From positions 1 to 64,000 of the forward strand of contig NZ_BMQA01000017.1 of the NCBI RefSeq assembly GCF_014647875.1: DNA of 64,000 bases, read 5' to 3'. The DNA is from Streptomyces brasiliensis. Lineage in GTDB: Bacteria; Actinomycetota; Actinomycetes; Streptomycetales; Streptomycetaceae. Made by a program: the position numbers and the translations under genes. Position 1 is the first letter of the stretch; each line of letters starts with the position of its first letter. The notes below the pieces were generated by a model. It was not told the origin of the DNA. It did not search any database and worked only from the letters and a program-made list of their open reading frames with translations. This document shows positions 16,226 to 24,701 of this stretch, one piece after another.

Positions 16226-18814
16226 TCAGTGGGTCCAGCGCGGCCCGGCGAAGTCGGCCAGAGCCGTGCCCAGCCGGTCGTCGACGCTCGGGGTGAAACC
16301 GAGCGGCAGCACGAAGTACCAGCCGTCGCCCATGCGGGAGCGGCGCGGTGGGCGCGGGGTCTCGGGGGCCAGCCGGACCTGGAGCGCGTAGAAGCCCGCG
16401 TCCCGGCCCCGGACGATCACCCGGCGTACGGTGATTTTCTCTACGTGGTGCCATCCATAGGAACGGCGCCTGCGTCCCGTGACGGAGGTGACGCCGTCCC
16501 GGGTCAGCTCCAGCTCGATCCGCCGGCGCGGCATGAGGAAGCCGATCACCGTGATCAGGACGCCGAGGAAGGGCAGGAACAGCATCGCCAGCCAGTTGAC
16601 GGCGTGCTGCCACTGGCCGCTCACGCTGAAGCGTACGAGGAAGACGGCCAACAGGGGTCCCAGCACCGTCCAGTGGGCCAGCGGCAGCCTGCGGGAGCGG
16701 CCCCGCAGGTGGTAATGGTCCGCGGTGCTCTCCACCGTGAAGTGCCGGGAGTCCGCGAGCGCCGGAACGCGCGGCGGCTCGCGGGTGGTTGCCGCGCTCC
16801 GCTCCTGGGCGCGCCGCCCCGCCAGGTGGTCCTGGAGCCTGCGGTTGCGGAATCGGTACGTGCCGCCCGACAGCTGCAGCAGGCCCGCCGCCCGCGCGTC
16901 CCTGAGGAAGGTCATGAGCGACCAGGGCACCCGTCCGGTCGCCGCCAGGGAGCACTTGGCGAGGATCCAGCGGCTCCACGGACTGAGCAGCACGAACATC
17001 GCGGAGGCACCGGCCCAGGCCCCGAACGCAGGCCACCAGCTGCCCGAACCGTGCGGGTCGAGCCAGAAGAGGGAACCCGCACCGACACCGATGAGCGGAG
17101 CCACGAGTGTGAGCGTGGTGACGAGCGCCGTCTGTTCGCCGCGCAGGAGTTCGCCCGGCGTGGCGGCATCCACAGTGTCGGCGGGTGCCGCGTACACGAT
17201 CATCAGCAGGACCGGCAGCACGGCACCGATCGCGAGCACGACCAGGGTGGGGTCCGGCGCCACGAAGACGTACAGCGCGAGGAGCAGGACGACGAGGGCG
17301 GGACCGCCCGTGAGTGCCGCGAGACGCACCCGTGGGCCGACCCGCGCGTGCCGGTCGACGGAGCGCAGGGCGTGGATGAACAGCAGTGGGTTGGCGCTGC
17401 GGCGGGGCTCGGCGAGGCGTTGGCCGAACCAGCCCGCGGTGACGGACCGCGCGAGGGCCGCCAGGACGATCCCGAACATCACGTCGGTCGTCACGCTGAG
17501 GTCGCCCAGCCCGGAGGTCGTCGCATAATCGGACATGGGCGCCCTGATGACGAAGGACAGCAGGATGCCGGCCGTCATCAGTGCGGGCACCGCGAGCAGC
17601 CGGGGCAGCGGCGCCGCGTACAGCCGCCACCAGGCGAGCTCGGACTCCTCCCGGCGGCTGAGCAGCAGCGCCAGGTACGACAGCCAGGCATCGGCCCGTT
17701 CGGCGTCCCAGGCACGGGGCGGGTGCAGCCGGCCGGGGTCCGGCGGACGTGCCGGAAACGCGGCGGGCACGATCCGGTCAAGCAGGTGCGCCTCGACGGC
17801 CTCCCGGGTGGGGAAGCGCTCCCGTTCCGTCAACTCGCCCGGGTCGGCCGGGGGATGCTCGTACGAGCGGCGCACCAGCCACACCATCAGGGGACTGCTC
17901 AGGGCCCACGAGACCGGCGCGGAGGGCTGATTGCGGAGGGTGTCCAGCAGGTCGGCCCAGGCGGCGGCGCGGGCCCGCGGCCGGGCCCTGCGAAGGTAGT
18001 CCGCCACCTCCTCCGGGCGCAAGGGCAGCGACTCGATGACGGTGGCGTGCCGCAGGCCCTTGCCGTCCCGGTCGAGGTCGGCGTACTCGGCCGTACGGGA
18101 GACGAGTACGGCGTCCCCGTCGCCGCCGAGGCCGGTGTTGAGGGCATCGATGACCTCGGTACGGCGGTGCGCGGGGAGTTCGTCGAGGCCGTCGAGGACG
18201 GGCAGCACCCGTCGGTCCAGGACCAGCCGACGGGCCGGGTGGACGCCTTCCACGGGCGGCAGACCGGGGTGGTCCTGGTGCAGCCGGTCCACGAGCCACT
18301 CGGTCAGCGACTGCCGCCGGGTGTCCCAGGACTCCAGCGACAGCACGAGCGGGATCGGTACCTCGTGCTCGCCCTGGGTGAGCCGGCGGGCGAGCAGCTC
18401 GAGGGTGAGCAGGACGGACAGGACGGACTTGCCGGACCCCGCCGTGCCGAGCACGACCAGCCGCCGCCGTGGGCCGAGCCTCAGGAACGTCCCGGCGATG
18501 GTGTCCGCCCCGGAGCCCGCCGGGAGGTACTCCCCGGCGGACGCCACCCGGCGGCTGGCCGTCCAGCGCACGGGCAGCGGCTGCGGGTCGGTCATGTCCC
18601 AGGCGTCGGCCTCGGCCCGCCAGCGGTACAGGAGGCTGCGGGCGAGTCTTCGCTCGGCCGCGGCCAGCGGGGCGTCGTCATCGGGCGCGTCCACCCGCAG
18701 GTTGACATTGAGGTCGCCTTGGAGGATCCCGATCTGGATCAGGTACTCGGCAGTGCAGTCGACCGCGGTGTTGGTGATCTGCGGCCCACGGCCCGACCCC
18801 GTCTGCCTCTCCAT
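16226..18814 (-). CDS. Membrane-embedded NACHT-type NTPase
   Basis: The 862-residue protein has Walker A GTAGSGKS at residues 123-130, Walker B VLPVLDGLDEL near 203-213 and an R-rich sensor stretch, which together make a NACHT-type STAND ATPase. Its N-terminus holds NTAVDCTAEYLIQIG and ILQGDLNVNL, a beta motif like the tail of the protein at 5965. The second half contains six or so hydrophobic helices, a winged-helix-like stretch (LQLSGGTYRFRNRRLQDHLA), two more helices and a soluble PH-like C-terminal domain. NACHT proteins act in bacterial immunity as ligand-triggered switches. The gene converges on the cassette with only 5 bases between stops. It shares a theme with the cassette but needs its own promoter. 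Confidence 0.85.
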   Translation of the reverse strand: MERQTGSGRGPQITNTAVDCTAEYLIQIGILQGDLNVNLRVDAPDDDAPLAAAERRLARSLLYRWRAEADAWDMTDPQPLPVRWTASRRVASAGEYLPAGSGADTIAGTFLRLGPRRRLVVLGTAGSGKSVLSVLLTLELLARRLTQGEHEVPIPLVLSLESWDTRRQSLTEWLVDRLHQDHPGLPPVEGVHPARRLVLDRRVLPVLDGLDELPAHRRTEVIDALNTGLGGDGDAVLVSRTAEYADLDRDGKGLRHATVIESLPLRPEEVADYLRRARPRARAAAWADLLDTLRNQPSAPVSWALSSPLMVWLVRRSYEHPPADPGELTERERFPTREAVEAHLLDRIVPAAFPARPPDPGRLHPPRAWDAERADAWLSYLALLLSRREESELAWWRLYAAPLPRLLAVPALMTAGILLSFVIRAPMSDYATTSGLGDLSVTTDVMFGIVLAALARSVTAGWFGQRLAEPRRSANPLLFIHALRSVDRHARVGPRVRLAALTGGPALVVLLLALYVFVAPDPTLVVLAIGAVLPVLLMIVYAAPADTVDAATPGELLRGEQTALVTTLTLVAPLIGVGAGSLFWLDPHGSGSWWPAFGAWAGASAMFVLLSPWSRWILAKCSLAATGRVPWSLMTFLRDARAAGLLQLSGGTYRFRNRRLQDHLAGRRAQERSAATTREPPRVPALADSRHFTVESTADHYHLRGRSRRLPLAHWTVLGPLLAVFLVRFSVSGQWQHAVNWLAMLFLPFLGVLITVIGFLMPRRRIELELTRDGVTSVTGRRRRSYGWHHVEKITVRRVIVRGRDAGFYALQVRLAPETPRPPRRSRMGDGWYFVLPLGFTPSVDDRLGTALADFAGPRWTH

Positions 18815-18858
18815 GTGCGTCCGCCCCCGTCGTCGCCCTTCCCACTGTACTTATCGGT

Positions 18859-18877
18859 GCCCCGCTGTCGCCGGGGC
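18859..18877 (-). terminator. Short hairpin after the 18878 gene
   Basis: GCCCCG and CGGGGC flank a 7-base loop and touch the stop codon of the minus-strand gene that ends at 18878. It would terminate or weaken read-through into the NACHT gene, whose start is 45 bases further on. Confidence 0.45.
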
Positions 18878-19798
18878 CTAGCTGGAGGATCCCTTCGGCT
18901 TCCCGTGGAGGCGCACCGTGCTGAGGATCTTCATGATCGTCGCGTCCGGCAGCTCGTCCTTCACGCCCGTGGCGCCGTAGAGGTTCCATGCGACGAAGTC
19001 ACCCGCGGAGTTCTTGAAGCCGAAGGTGACCGCCTTGCCGTCGCTCGCGCACTTGCCCTTCTGGGGCGTGTTCTTGGACCGGGCCCAGGCGATGCTGCCC
19101 TTGACGCCGGACTTGGTCGTGTACGGCTTCGTCGTCCTGTCGGAGACGATGCTCTTCTTGTCGGGCTGCGTGTAACCGCCGTACACCCACCAGCTCACCT
19201 GGCTCAGGGCGACATCGCCGGTGCTCTTGGCGCCCTTTGCGCCCTTGGTGCCCGCCGCCGCCAGCGCGTTGTTCTCCACGCGCCCGTCCTTGTCGTCGTC
19301 GGACAGGCACCAGTTGTCCTGGAGGATCGCCGGTGCGCTCATGAGGATGATGACCTTGCCCCAGTTCTTGGGGTCGCTGTAGTCGACCTTGCTGTCCTCG
19401 AAGCCGATCTGCAAGCTCGGCGACTTGACGTCCCAGTCCGGTGGCACGTCGAAGGCCGTGCCCCACTTGGGGTTGATGACGACCTTCCAGCCTGGGACGG
19501 CAGGCCCCTCGGTCGCGCCGCCGAGCGGGTTCTTGGACGCCGGCGCCGAGGCCGTCGCGCTCTGCGGGGCACTTGCCGGTGCCGTCGCGTTCCTGCCGCC
19601 GTCGGCGTTGTCGTCCCTGCGGCCGCCCAGGAGCAGCAAGCCGGTGACGCAGGCGGCCACGACCACGGCCGAGGCCGCGGCGATCGCGACGACCTTGGCC
19701 CTGTTCCTGCCGCTCAACAACTGTGCCCATCCTGGCTGTTCAGAGGGGTTCTGGCTGTGAGGGTTCTGCTCGCCCTCGGGCGGCTCTCCTAACCACAT
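18878..19798 (-). CDS. Single-pass membrane protein with exported domain, 306 aa
   Basis: The N-terminus is short, polar and Gln/Asn/Pro-rich (GEQNPHSQNPSEQPGW). One transmembrane helix at about residues 35-58 (VVAIAAASAVVVAACVTGLLLL) follows a basic GRNRAK, so the large remainder should face outside. After a Ser/Ala/Pro linker the exported domain begins with VPGWKVVINPKWGTAFDVP and ends with DATIMKILSTVRL. It is a recurrent streptomycete family of unknown function. The assigned ATG lacks a strong ribosome site. The gene lies upstream of the NACHT gene on the same strand, separated by a hairpin. Confidence 0.82.
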   Translation of the reverse strand: MWLGEPPEGEQNPHSQNPSEQPGWAQLLSGRNRAKVVAIAAASAVVVAACVTGLLLLGGRRDDNADGGRNATAPASAPQSATASAPASKNPLGGATEGPAVPGWKVVINPKWGTAFDVPPDWDVKSPSLQIGFEDSKVDYSDPKNWGKVIILMSAPAILQDNWCLSDDDKDGRVENNALAAAGTKGAKGAKSTGDVALSQVSWWVYGGYTQPDKKSIVSDRTTKPYTTKSGVKGSIAWARSKNTPQKGKCASDGKAVTFGFKNSAGDFVAWNLYGATGVKDELPDATIMKILSTVRLHGKPKGSSS

Positions 19799-20138
19799 GC
19801 TCAGTAACCATAGCCTCGGGTATTCTTGAGCGCGGCGCCTTCCGGCAGGCGAACCGTGACGACCGACCCGGCGGCGGACCGGCCGCCGCGTCAGCCAGCG
19901 GGAGGAGTGCCCGGTGATTCCTTGTCCGGGCCTGCTGTCGTCAGTGCACGCCCGCTGCGTCGGGCAGGTGAGTTGCGGCGGGCTCTCGACCGGCAGACGC
20001 GGGACGGGACGTTGTGGCGTACGGACGGCACGGCTGACACCCCGACACACGCCCGGCACTTCACCGCTGAACGGACACCACCCCACGACCGGGCCTGCCT
20101 GACCCCCGACCACCCTCGCCATCGTGTGATCAAACCGA
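19799..20138. other. Intergenic stretch, no supported gene
   Basis: A plus-strand open frame of about 110 codons crosses this stretch, but it has an Arg/Pro/Thr-rich composition without recognisable domains and runs into the broken transposase gene. I see a short tandem repeat GATCAAACC twice near 20127-20144. The promoter for the 19798 gene must lie here. Confidence 0.4.
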
Positions 20139-20810
20139 TCAAACCGGACGGCCCCACTGAGCGGGCTGGCGGGTGGTGAAGGTGCAGGTGGCGGGTAATT
20201 CGCGCAGGGCCCTGCCGTGGTAGGCGGCGTCCGCGACGACGTGGATGCGTCGGCCGTGGTGGCAGGCCGCGAGGAAGCGGAGCATGGACGCGGCGATGTC
20301 GACCTTGGACTGTTCCTGCCCCGGCCACCACAGGCGGGCCATCACCGGCAGGCACACCGGCCGGGCCAGGAAGGGCAGTTCGACGACCAGGCCGACCACC
20401 ACGAAGCAGGTCCCGCGCCCGACCGGCTTGGGTCCCCTGGCCGCGCCGTCGTGCTGCCAGGCCGCACCGAACACCTTCTTCCCGCGCCGCTTGAACAGTG
20501 TGTCGTCCACTGCCACGGTCAGTACCGCTCCCTCGGGCAGCAGGCGGCGCACGATCAGGTGGGACAGGGACACGCCCAGGATGTCCGGGTTCCAGCGGGA
20601 GCGGGAGAAGAAGGCGTGCACGCGGTCATGGGACCAGGTGCGCGTCAACCCCGCACCGGTGAGCATCCCGGTCACCGTGCACCGCCCCATCTGCGCGATC
20701 AGCCCCGTGACCAGCACGGCGAAGGTACGGAACGTCGGCGTGGTGAAACTGCCCCGCACCAACTCCAACACAGCGAGCAGCGAAGCCGGTACGGTCGCAT
20801 CCAGAAGCAT
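20139..20810 (-). pseudogene. IS701-like DDE transposase, C-terminus lost
   Basis: The 223-residue product begins MLLDATVPASLLAVLELVRG and contains the first catalytic Asp region TVAVDDTLFKRRGKKVFGA, then WQHDGAARGPK and HVVADAAYHGRAL with the second Asp. These are hallmarks of IS701-family transposases. The usual length is about 400 residues or more; here the protein breaks off after TFTTRQPAQWGRPV, before the third acidic residue, so it cannot be active. The break at 20139 probably marks a deletion or a later insertion point. Confidence 0.8.
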
Positions 20811-21057
20811 CGGCGGGTCCCTCACAGCAGGCGACACAAGCACCGCCGATGCTTCTCTGCTGTCTCCAGCCCGCACGGCCAGATGACGCCACATCACCCA
20901 CCTGAGCGACCCCAACACGATCAACGAAAACGTCGAAAGTCGAGGAGTCGAACAACCGGCCCTTTGCCCTGACACGACTGGGCAAAGCGGCAGGCCACAA
21001 GGCCTTCGGCACACAGGCCGCCCACCGAGACCTTGCGTCCCGGGAGGCATCGGCTCA

Positions 21058-21852
21058 GTGAAGCCAGGACCCGGCCCGTGGTGGAACCGGCGGTACAGCC
21101 GGATCCGGTACCAATGGCCCACCTCCTTGCCCGGCATCCGATTCAACGCCAGCGGCACGCTCGCCTACCGGGCAGCGGACCCGATCAAGGCGAGCGGCGC
21201 CGCCGCCATCCGAGCCGCTGCACGGCTGGCCCTGGACGCTTCCGGGCGCGGCATCACCACTGCTCATCTGCCCGAACAGCTCGATACCGCACAAGGCAAA
21301 CTCACCCTGGCAGTAGCTCAGTGGCACGCCGTCCACGACCGCCCCGGTCTCTGGCTGAGGGCACGCATCACTCTGAGGCTCAGCGAGCCGGATGCCGCCC
21401 GGGCCCAGACGTTCCAGGACGCCGTGCGGCAGGTAACGCTTCAGCTCAGACAGGAGCAGGAACGGCGAGACCGGTTCACAGTAACCGTTCTGACCAAGCC
21501 AGATGCCGCGCGCAGCTGGTGGCTCGAACGGCACCTCGACGACCTGAACGGTCTTGAGTGGGAGGCGTTCCGGGAGAAGGTTCTTCCGCTGGTCGGAGCG
21601 GCTGACGACACACACACGAAGGCCGAACGAATCGCCCGGCTACTCCTGTACGTCTGGGAGAAGCTGGGAGCCGACCCGGGGCAGCATGCACGCTTCACCG
21701 CCACCGTGCGCACCGTCCTGGAACAGATGGGGTGGGCTGACGCTGTTCCCTGGCTGTCAGCGGAGGAGTCGGCTGCCGCTGCTGAGCCAGTAGAAGCCAG
21801 CGTCAAAGAGGGCAAGCGAGACCAGGCCGTCGAGACGGGCGCGGGCCGATGA
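21058..21852 (+). CDS. Hypothetical protein, 264 aa, accessory-element type
   Basis: I do not recognise a named domain. The protein starts with a GTG preceded by GGGAGG at about 10 bases, has a short basic N-terminus (WWNRRYSRIRYQWP), then a mixed alpha/beta part (LARARITLRLSEPDAARAQ-like heptads) with a long helix (DAVRQVTLQLRQEQERRDR). A helical C-terminal half containing WWLERHLDDLNGLEWEAF follows. The pattern recalls SPFH/stomatin-like or plasmid-borne proteins, but that is a guess. Its stop overlaps the ATG of the next small gene by 4 bases, so the two form a translational unit. It belongs to the recombination-rich right part of the island. Confidence 0.65.
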   Translation: MKPGPGPWWNRRYSRIRYQWPTSLPGIRFNASGTLAYRAADPIKASGAAAIRAAARLALDASGRGITTAHLPEQLDTAQGKLTLAVAQWHAVHDRPGLWLRARITLRLSEPDAARAQTFQDAVRQVTLQLRQEQERRDRFTVTVLTKPDAARSWWLERHLDDLNGLEWEAFREKVLPLVGAADDTHTKAERIARLLLYVWEKLGADPGQHARFTATVRTVLEQMGWADAVPWLSAEESAAAAEPVEASVKEGKRDQAVETGAGR

Positions 21853-22043
21853 AGATATCCGCCCTGCGCTGGCTGCTAGACCCGACAACCAGCCTCCTGG
21901 CCCTGCGTCTACGGGCTCAGGAACGCGGACGCATGTCGTACGACGCGGCCTGGCGGCTGGCCAGGGTGACCCGTCACCCCGACGAAATGGTGTACCGCCA
22001 CCACGGGCATCTTGCCGACGACCCCCATGACGAAACCCAATAA
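21849..22043 (+). CDS. Small protein, 64 aa, coupled to the upstream gene
   Basis: The ATG overlaps the stop codon of the preceding gene (ATGA). The product is basic: KISALRWLLDPTTSLLALRL, then RMSYDAAWRLARVTRHPDEM. No domain is recognisable. The overlap and the sensible composition of the N-terminal 50 residues support translation. The C-terminus runs into a converging broken gene and may be abnormal. Confidence 0.5.
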   Translation: MKISALRWLLDPTTSLLALRLRAQERGRMSYDAAWRLARVTRHPDEMVYRHHGHLADDPHDETQ

Positions 22044-22490
22044 GCAGATCCGGAGAGTCGTGCGGGAGATGCCCGCTTCCTCCGCGGCCTGCCGCTCGCT
22101 GGCGTGGTGCAGGGGTCCACCGGCGATCTTGGCGAAGGTCAAATGCGCCCGCAGCACCCGCAACGCGATACGCCCTCGCTCTCCGCGCCAAGGCGTCGTC
22201 TCGATCCGGTCTCGCAGCGCCGCGAGCGCCTCGTGCGCGTGCTGGCGCGACTCCAGAGCGGTCATGCTGGTGACAGCGGCTGAGACGCTGGCCCATACGC
22301 GGTGTATATAGCCCAGGCCATGGGCCTGCCCGGAGCGCACCGCGATGTGTCGGGCGTGCCGTCCGCCCTCATGGTCGGGGTGCAGCAGCAGCCGGGTCAG
22401 GTCGTCGAGGGTTCCACCGGCACGGGTCACGTGGCAGGTGATGGCCGCCGTGACCCGGTGCCCGTGTTCCGCCCTGCCTTGACGCTCCAC
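21909..22490 (-). pseudogene. Truncated helix-turn-helix accessory protein
   Basis: The frame starts at a GTG (22490) or further upstream and gives a convincing protein for about 145 residues: TCHVTRAGGTLDDLTRLLLH, GLGYIHRVWASVSAAV, ALAALRDRIETTPWRGERGR and an HTH-like QAAEEAGISRTTLR. I recall similar sequences in actinobacterial plasmid or element proteins. Directly after the HTH the sequence changes character (ICLLGFVMGVVGK) and overlaps the converging small gene at 21849-22043, so the normal C-terminus seems lost. It is probably a remnant of an element replication or regulation gene. Confidence 0.45.
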
Positions 22491-22843
22491 CCGCAGCTCT
22501 GAGCTTGGGACTGCTGCAGGGCTGGGTGACCTCTGAACTGGCTTGCCGCGGCGCCGCTCTCCGCCACACCGACGGCGACCACCAGCGACCCCTCACGGCC
22601 CTCGGACCGACCTGACGAACCCCGGATAGAAGATCACTCCTCAAAGGCCCTGGGGGTGGGGCGGGTTGGCGGTCAAGTAACTGCCGCGGGGCCCGCTCAG
22701 GCCCTCGGCGCTCCTGCTCGGCAGGTAGCGTCGCATCGTTCATTTCACCCGTTCGGGTCAACTGTCTGGTGGGTGGGTGCGGGGGCATGTCTGGCAGGGC
22801 AGCTCATGGAAAAGGCAGTTGGGGCTCTGGGGAGGTGCCTGTG
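22491..22843. other. Intergenic stretch upstream of the serine recombinase
   Basis: No supported gene is seen. The minus-strand frame of the 22490 remnant stays open into this stretch but loses recognisable sequence, so an older, longer version of that gene may have begun here. The last 20 bases hold the GGGGAGGT ribosome site of the recombinase. Confidence 0.4.
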
Positions 22844-24319
22844 ATGGCAGCCCTGCACGATGCGGCCGGACCGATATCCGGAGGACCCCTGACTTCCTCG
22901 GCACTGCTGTGCGATTGGGCCCGCGAGAGCCCTGGCCCCAGGGTTTCGGGCCTCTCGCCGGCCGGTCTTCGGTTCGCGTTCTACGGCCGGATGTCCACGG
23001 AGGACCACCAGGACCCAGCGACGTCGAAGGCGTGGCAGCTCATGGGTGCGCAGGCGCTCGTGTCAGGGCATGGGCGGATCGTGGCGGAGTTCTTCGACAC
23101 CGGTCACAGTCGCACAGTTCCCTGGGCGCGCCGTCCCGAGGCCGCGGCACTGTTAGTGGCGATGGCGGATCCGGAGCGGGAATTCGACGCGGTGGTGATC
23201 GGCTCGAGTGAGCGGGCCTTCTACGGCAACCAGTTCGCATCGATGGCTCCGCTTTTCGAGCACTACGGGGTTCAGGTGTGGGTGCCGGAACTGGGCGGGG
23301 CCGTCGATCCGAAGGTGGCCGACCAGGAGGAGTTGATGATCCTGCTGGGGATTTTGTCCAAGCGGGAGATCGCCCGTGCCCGGATCCGTACTCGGGCGGC
23401 GATGACGGTCCAGGCCCGGGACCAGGGCCGCTACCTCGGCGGACGTCCCCCGTACGGGTACCGGCTGGTCGATGCCGGCCCTCACCCCAACCGGGCCCTC
23501 GCCCGGCGCGGCGTGTGCGCGCAGCGCCTGGCGGTCCACCCCGAGTGCGGGCCCATCGTCTCGTGGATCTTTGCCCAGCGTCTGGCCGGCCACAGCATGG
23601 CCCGCATCACCCGCGCCCTCAACGACGCCCACATTCCCTGCCCGGCCGCCGCCGACACGGCCCGTAACCCTCACCGGACAGGGCGACGATGGGTACTGCA
23701 GTCGGTCCGGGCGATACTGGCCAACCCCCGCTACACCGGACGTCAGGTCTGGAACCGCCAGCGCACCGACCACGACCTCATCAATCCGGACAACACCTCA
23801 CTGGGGCACCGGGACGTCATGCGCTGGAACACGCCTGTCGACTGGATCATCTCCGCCCGTCCGGCCCACCCGCCGCTCGTCAGCGAGGCCGGCTTCATCG
23901 CCGTCCAGCAGATCCGCCCCCGCCGGCAGCCGGCACCGGGACGGACCTACCGACTGGCGGGACTGCTGTGCTGCGGCGTCTGCGGGCGCCGCATGGAATC
24001 CCACTGGGTCCATCAGAACGCCGGCTACCGGTGCCGCCACGGACACACCAGCGCCACCCGTCCCGATCCGGCACGCACCCGCAACGCCTACGTGCGCGAG
24101 GACCAGGTGCTGCCCCACCTGCCAGCCCTGCACCTGCGCCTCACCGGCCGCATCAGCACGGCCGGGCCCGCGTCCCCGCCCGCCGGACCGGCGTCACCGC
24201 CCACACTCGAGCAAGCCATCGCCCACCTCCGAGACCAGGAGATCACCCTGGTCTACGACCACGCGGCCAGAACTCTGACCGCGGACACACCCCGAGCCGA
24301 GAGGATCACCATCGGCTGA
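22844..24319 (+). CDS. Serine recombinase (site-specific integrase/resolvase family)
   Basis: The 491-residue protein has the resolvase catalytic domain with RFAFYGRMSTE (nucleophile S51, R49), then AVVIGSSERAFYGNQF and EREIARARIRTRAAM-like helix. The recombinase domain GGRPPYGYRLVDAG and a zinc ribbon (CCGVCGRRMESHW...YRCRHGH) follow. It inserts or excises an element by making a Ser-linked strand break. The ATG at 22844 is chosen because GGGGAGGT lies 6-8 bases upstream; a longer GTG form would add 25 residues. Compared with phage integrases it has about 40 extra residues before the catalytic core and lacks a long C-terminal coiled-coil. The gene ends 146 bases from the tRNA-Leu 3' end, consistent with an element using that locus. 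Confidence 0.9.
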   Translation: MAALHDAAGPISGGPLTSSALLCDWARESPGPRVSGLSPAGLRFAFYGRMSTEDHQDPATSKAWQLMGAQALVSGHGRIVAEFFDTGHSRTVPWARRPEAAALLVAMADPEREFDAVVIGSSERAFYGNQFASMAPLFEHYGVQVWVPELGGAVDPKVADQEELMILLGILSKREIARARIRTRAAMTVQARDQGRYLGGRPPYGYRLVDAGPHPNRALARRGVCAQRLAVHPECGPIVSWIFAQRLAGHSMARITRALNDAHIPCPAAADTARNPHRTGRRWVLQSVRAILANPRYTGRQVWNRQRTDHDLINPDNTSLGHRDVMRWNTPVDWIISARPAHPPLVSEAGFIAVQQIRPRRQPAPGRTYRLAGLLCCGVCGRRMESHWVHQNAGYRCRHGHTSATRPDPARTRNAYVREDQVLPHLPALHLRLTGRISTAGPASPPAGPASPPTLEQAIAHLRDQEITLVYDHAARTLTADTPRAERITIG

Positions 24320-24389
24320 CAGACCACGAGGCCGGTGGAGACCCGAGGAAGGAGGGAGAGGCCAGGGAGAAGACCCCTGTAACGCAGAA

Positions 24390-24420
24390 CACCCGCCTCG
24401 GCCGGGAGCCGATGCGGGTG
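24390..24420 (-). terminator. Hairpin between recombinase and tRNA-Leu
   Basis: ACCCGCCTCGGC pairs with GCCGATGCGGGT with a single mismatch around a 5-base loop (12-bp stem, 13 with the flanking C-G). It lies downstream of tRNA-Leu on the minus strand and of the recombinase on the plus strand, so it can serve both. Confidence 0.6.
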
Positions 24421-24432
24421 CCGATTGCCCTT

Positions 24433-24447
24433 GCCCGGAGACCGGGC
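24433..24447 (-). terminator. Short perfect hairpin downstream of tRNA-Leu
   Basis: GCCCGG AGA CCGGGC forms a 6-bp stem 18 bases past the tRNA 3' end. It is likely a processing or termination signal, but it has no T-run. Confidence 0.4.
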
Positions 24448-24464
24448 CCCGTGGGGCACTTGTG

Positions 24465-24549
24465 TGTCCGAGGGGGGACTTGAACCCCCACGCCCGATAA
24501 AGGGCACTAGCACCTCAAGCTAGCGCGTCTGCCATTCCGCCACCCGGAC
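24465..24549 (-). tRNA. tRNA-Leu (anticodon GAG)
   Basis: The 85-base gene folds with acceptor stem GTCCGGG against CTCGGAC (one G-T pair) and discriminator A; CCA is not encoded. The anticodon stem CTAGC/GCTAG encloses the loop TTGAGGT, giving anticodon GAG, which reads CTC and CTT leucine codons. A long variable arm (class II) and the TTCAAGT element of the T loop are present. The 3' end faces the serine recombinase and the accessory region, a usual position for an element attachment site. Confidence 0.95.
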
Positions 24550-24701
24550 AAGGTGTCCGTCGACCGACAGGGAGTGTTCCCCGTGGCGACATGGACAACA
24601 ATACCAAGCTTTCGCAGTGCCTTTCACCTGCGTTTCCGTGGCCGGACGACGCGGTCGTCGCCCGGTGGCGCCCGTCGCCGACCGGCGCCACCGGGGTCGG
24701 G

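Noticed and set aside
14391..17630. Long minus-strand open frame of more than 1,000 codons across the cassette membrane-protein gene
   Set aside because: It overlaps two recognised genes on different strands and has no conserved motif; it is an artefact of high GC.
15734..19792. Very long plus-strand open frame, more than 1,300 codons, antisense to the NACHT and membrane-protein genes
   Set aside because: Its translation is an Arg/Gly/Ala/Pro run without domains. The minus strand codes for well-recognised proteins with the codon bias of GC-rich genomes, which keeps the opposite frame free of stops.
19857..20179. Small plus-strand gene (about 107 codons) between the membrane protein and IS remnant
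   Set aside because: Composition is Arg/Pro/Thr-rich, no ribosome site is clear and the frame runs into the broken transposase, so I see no support.
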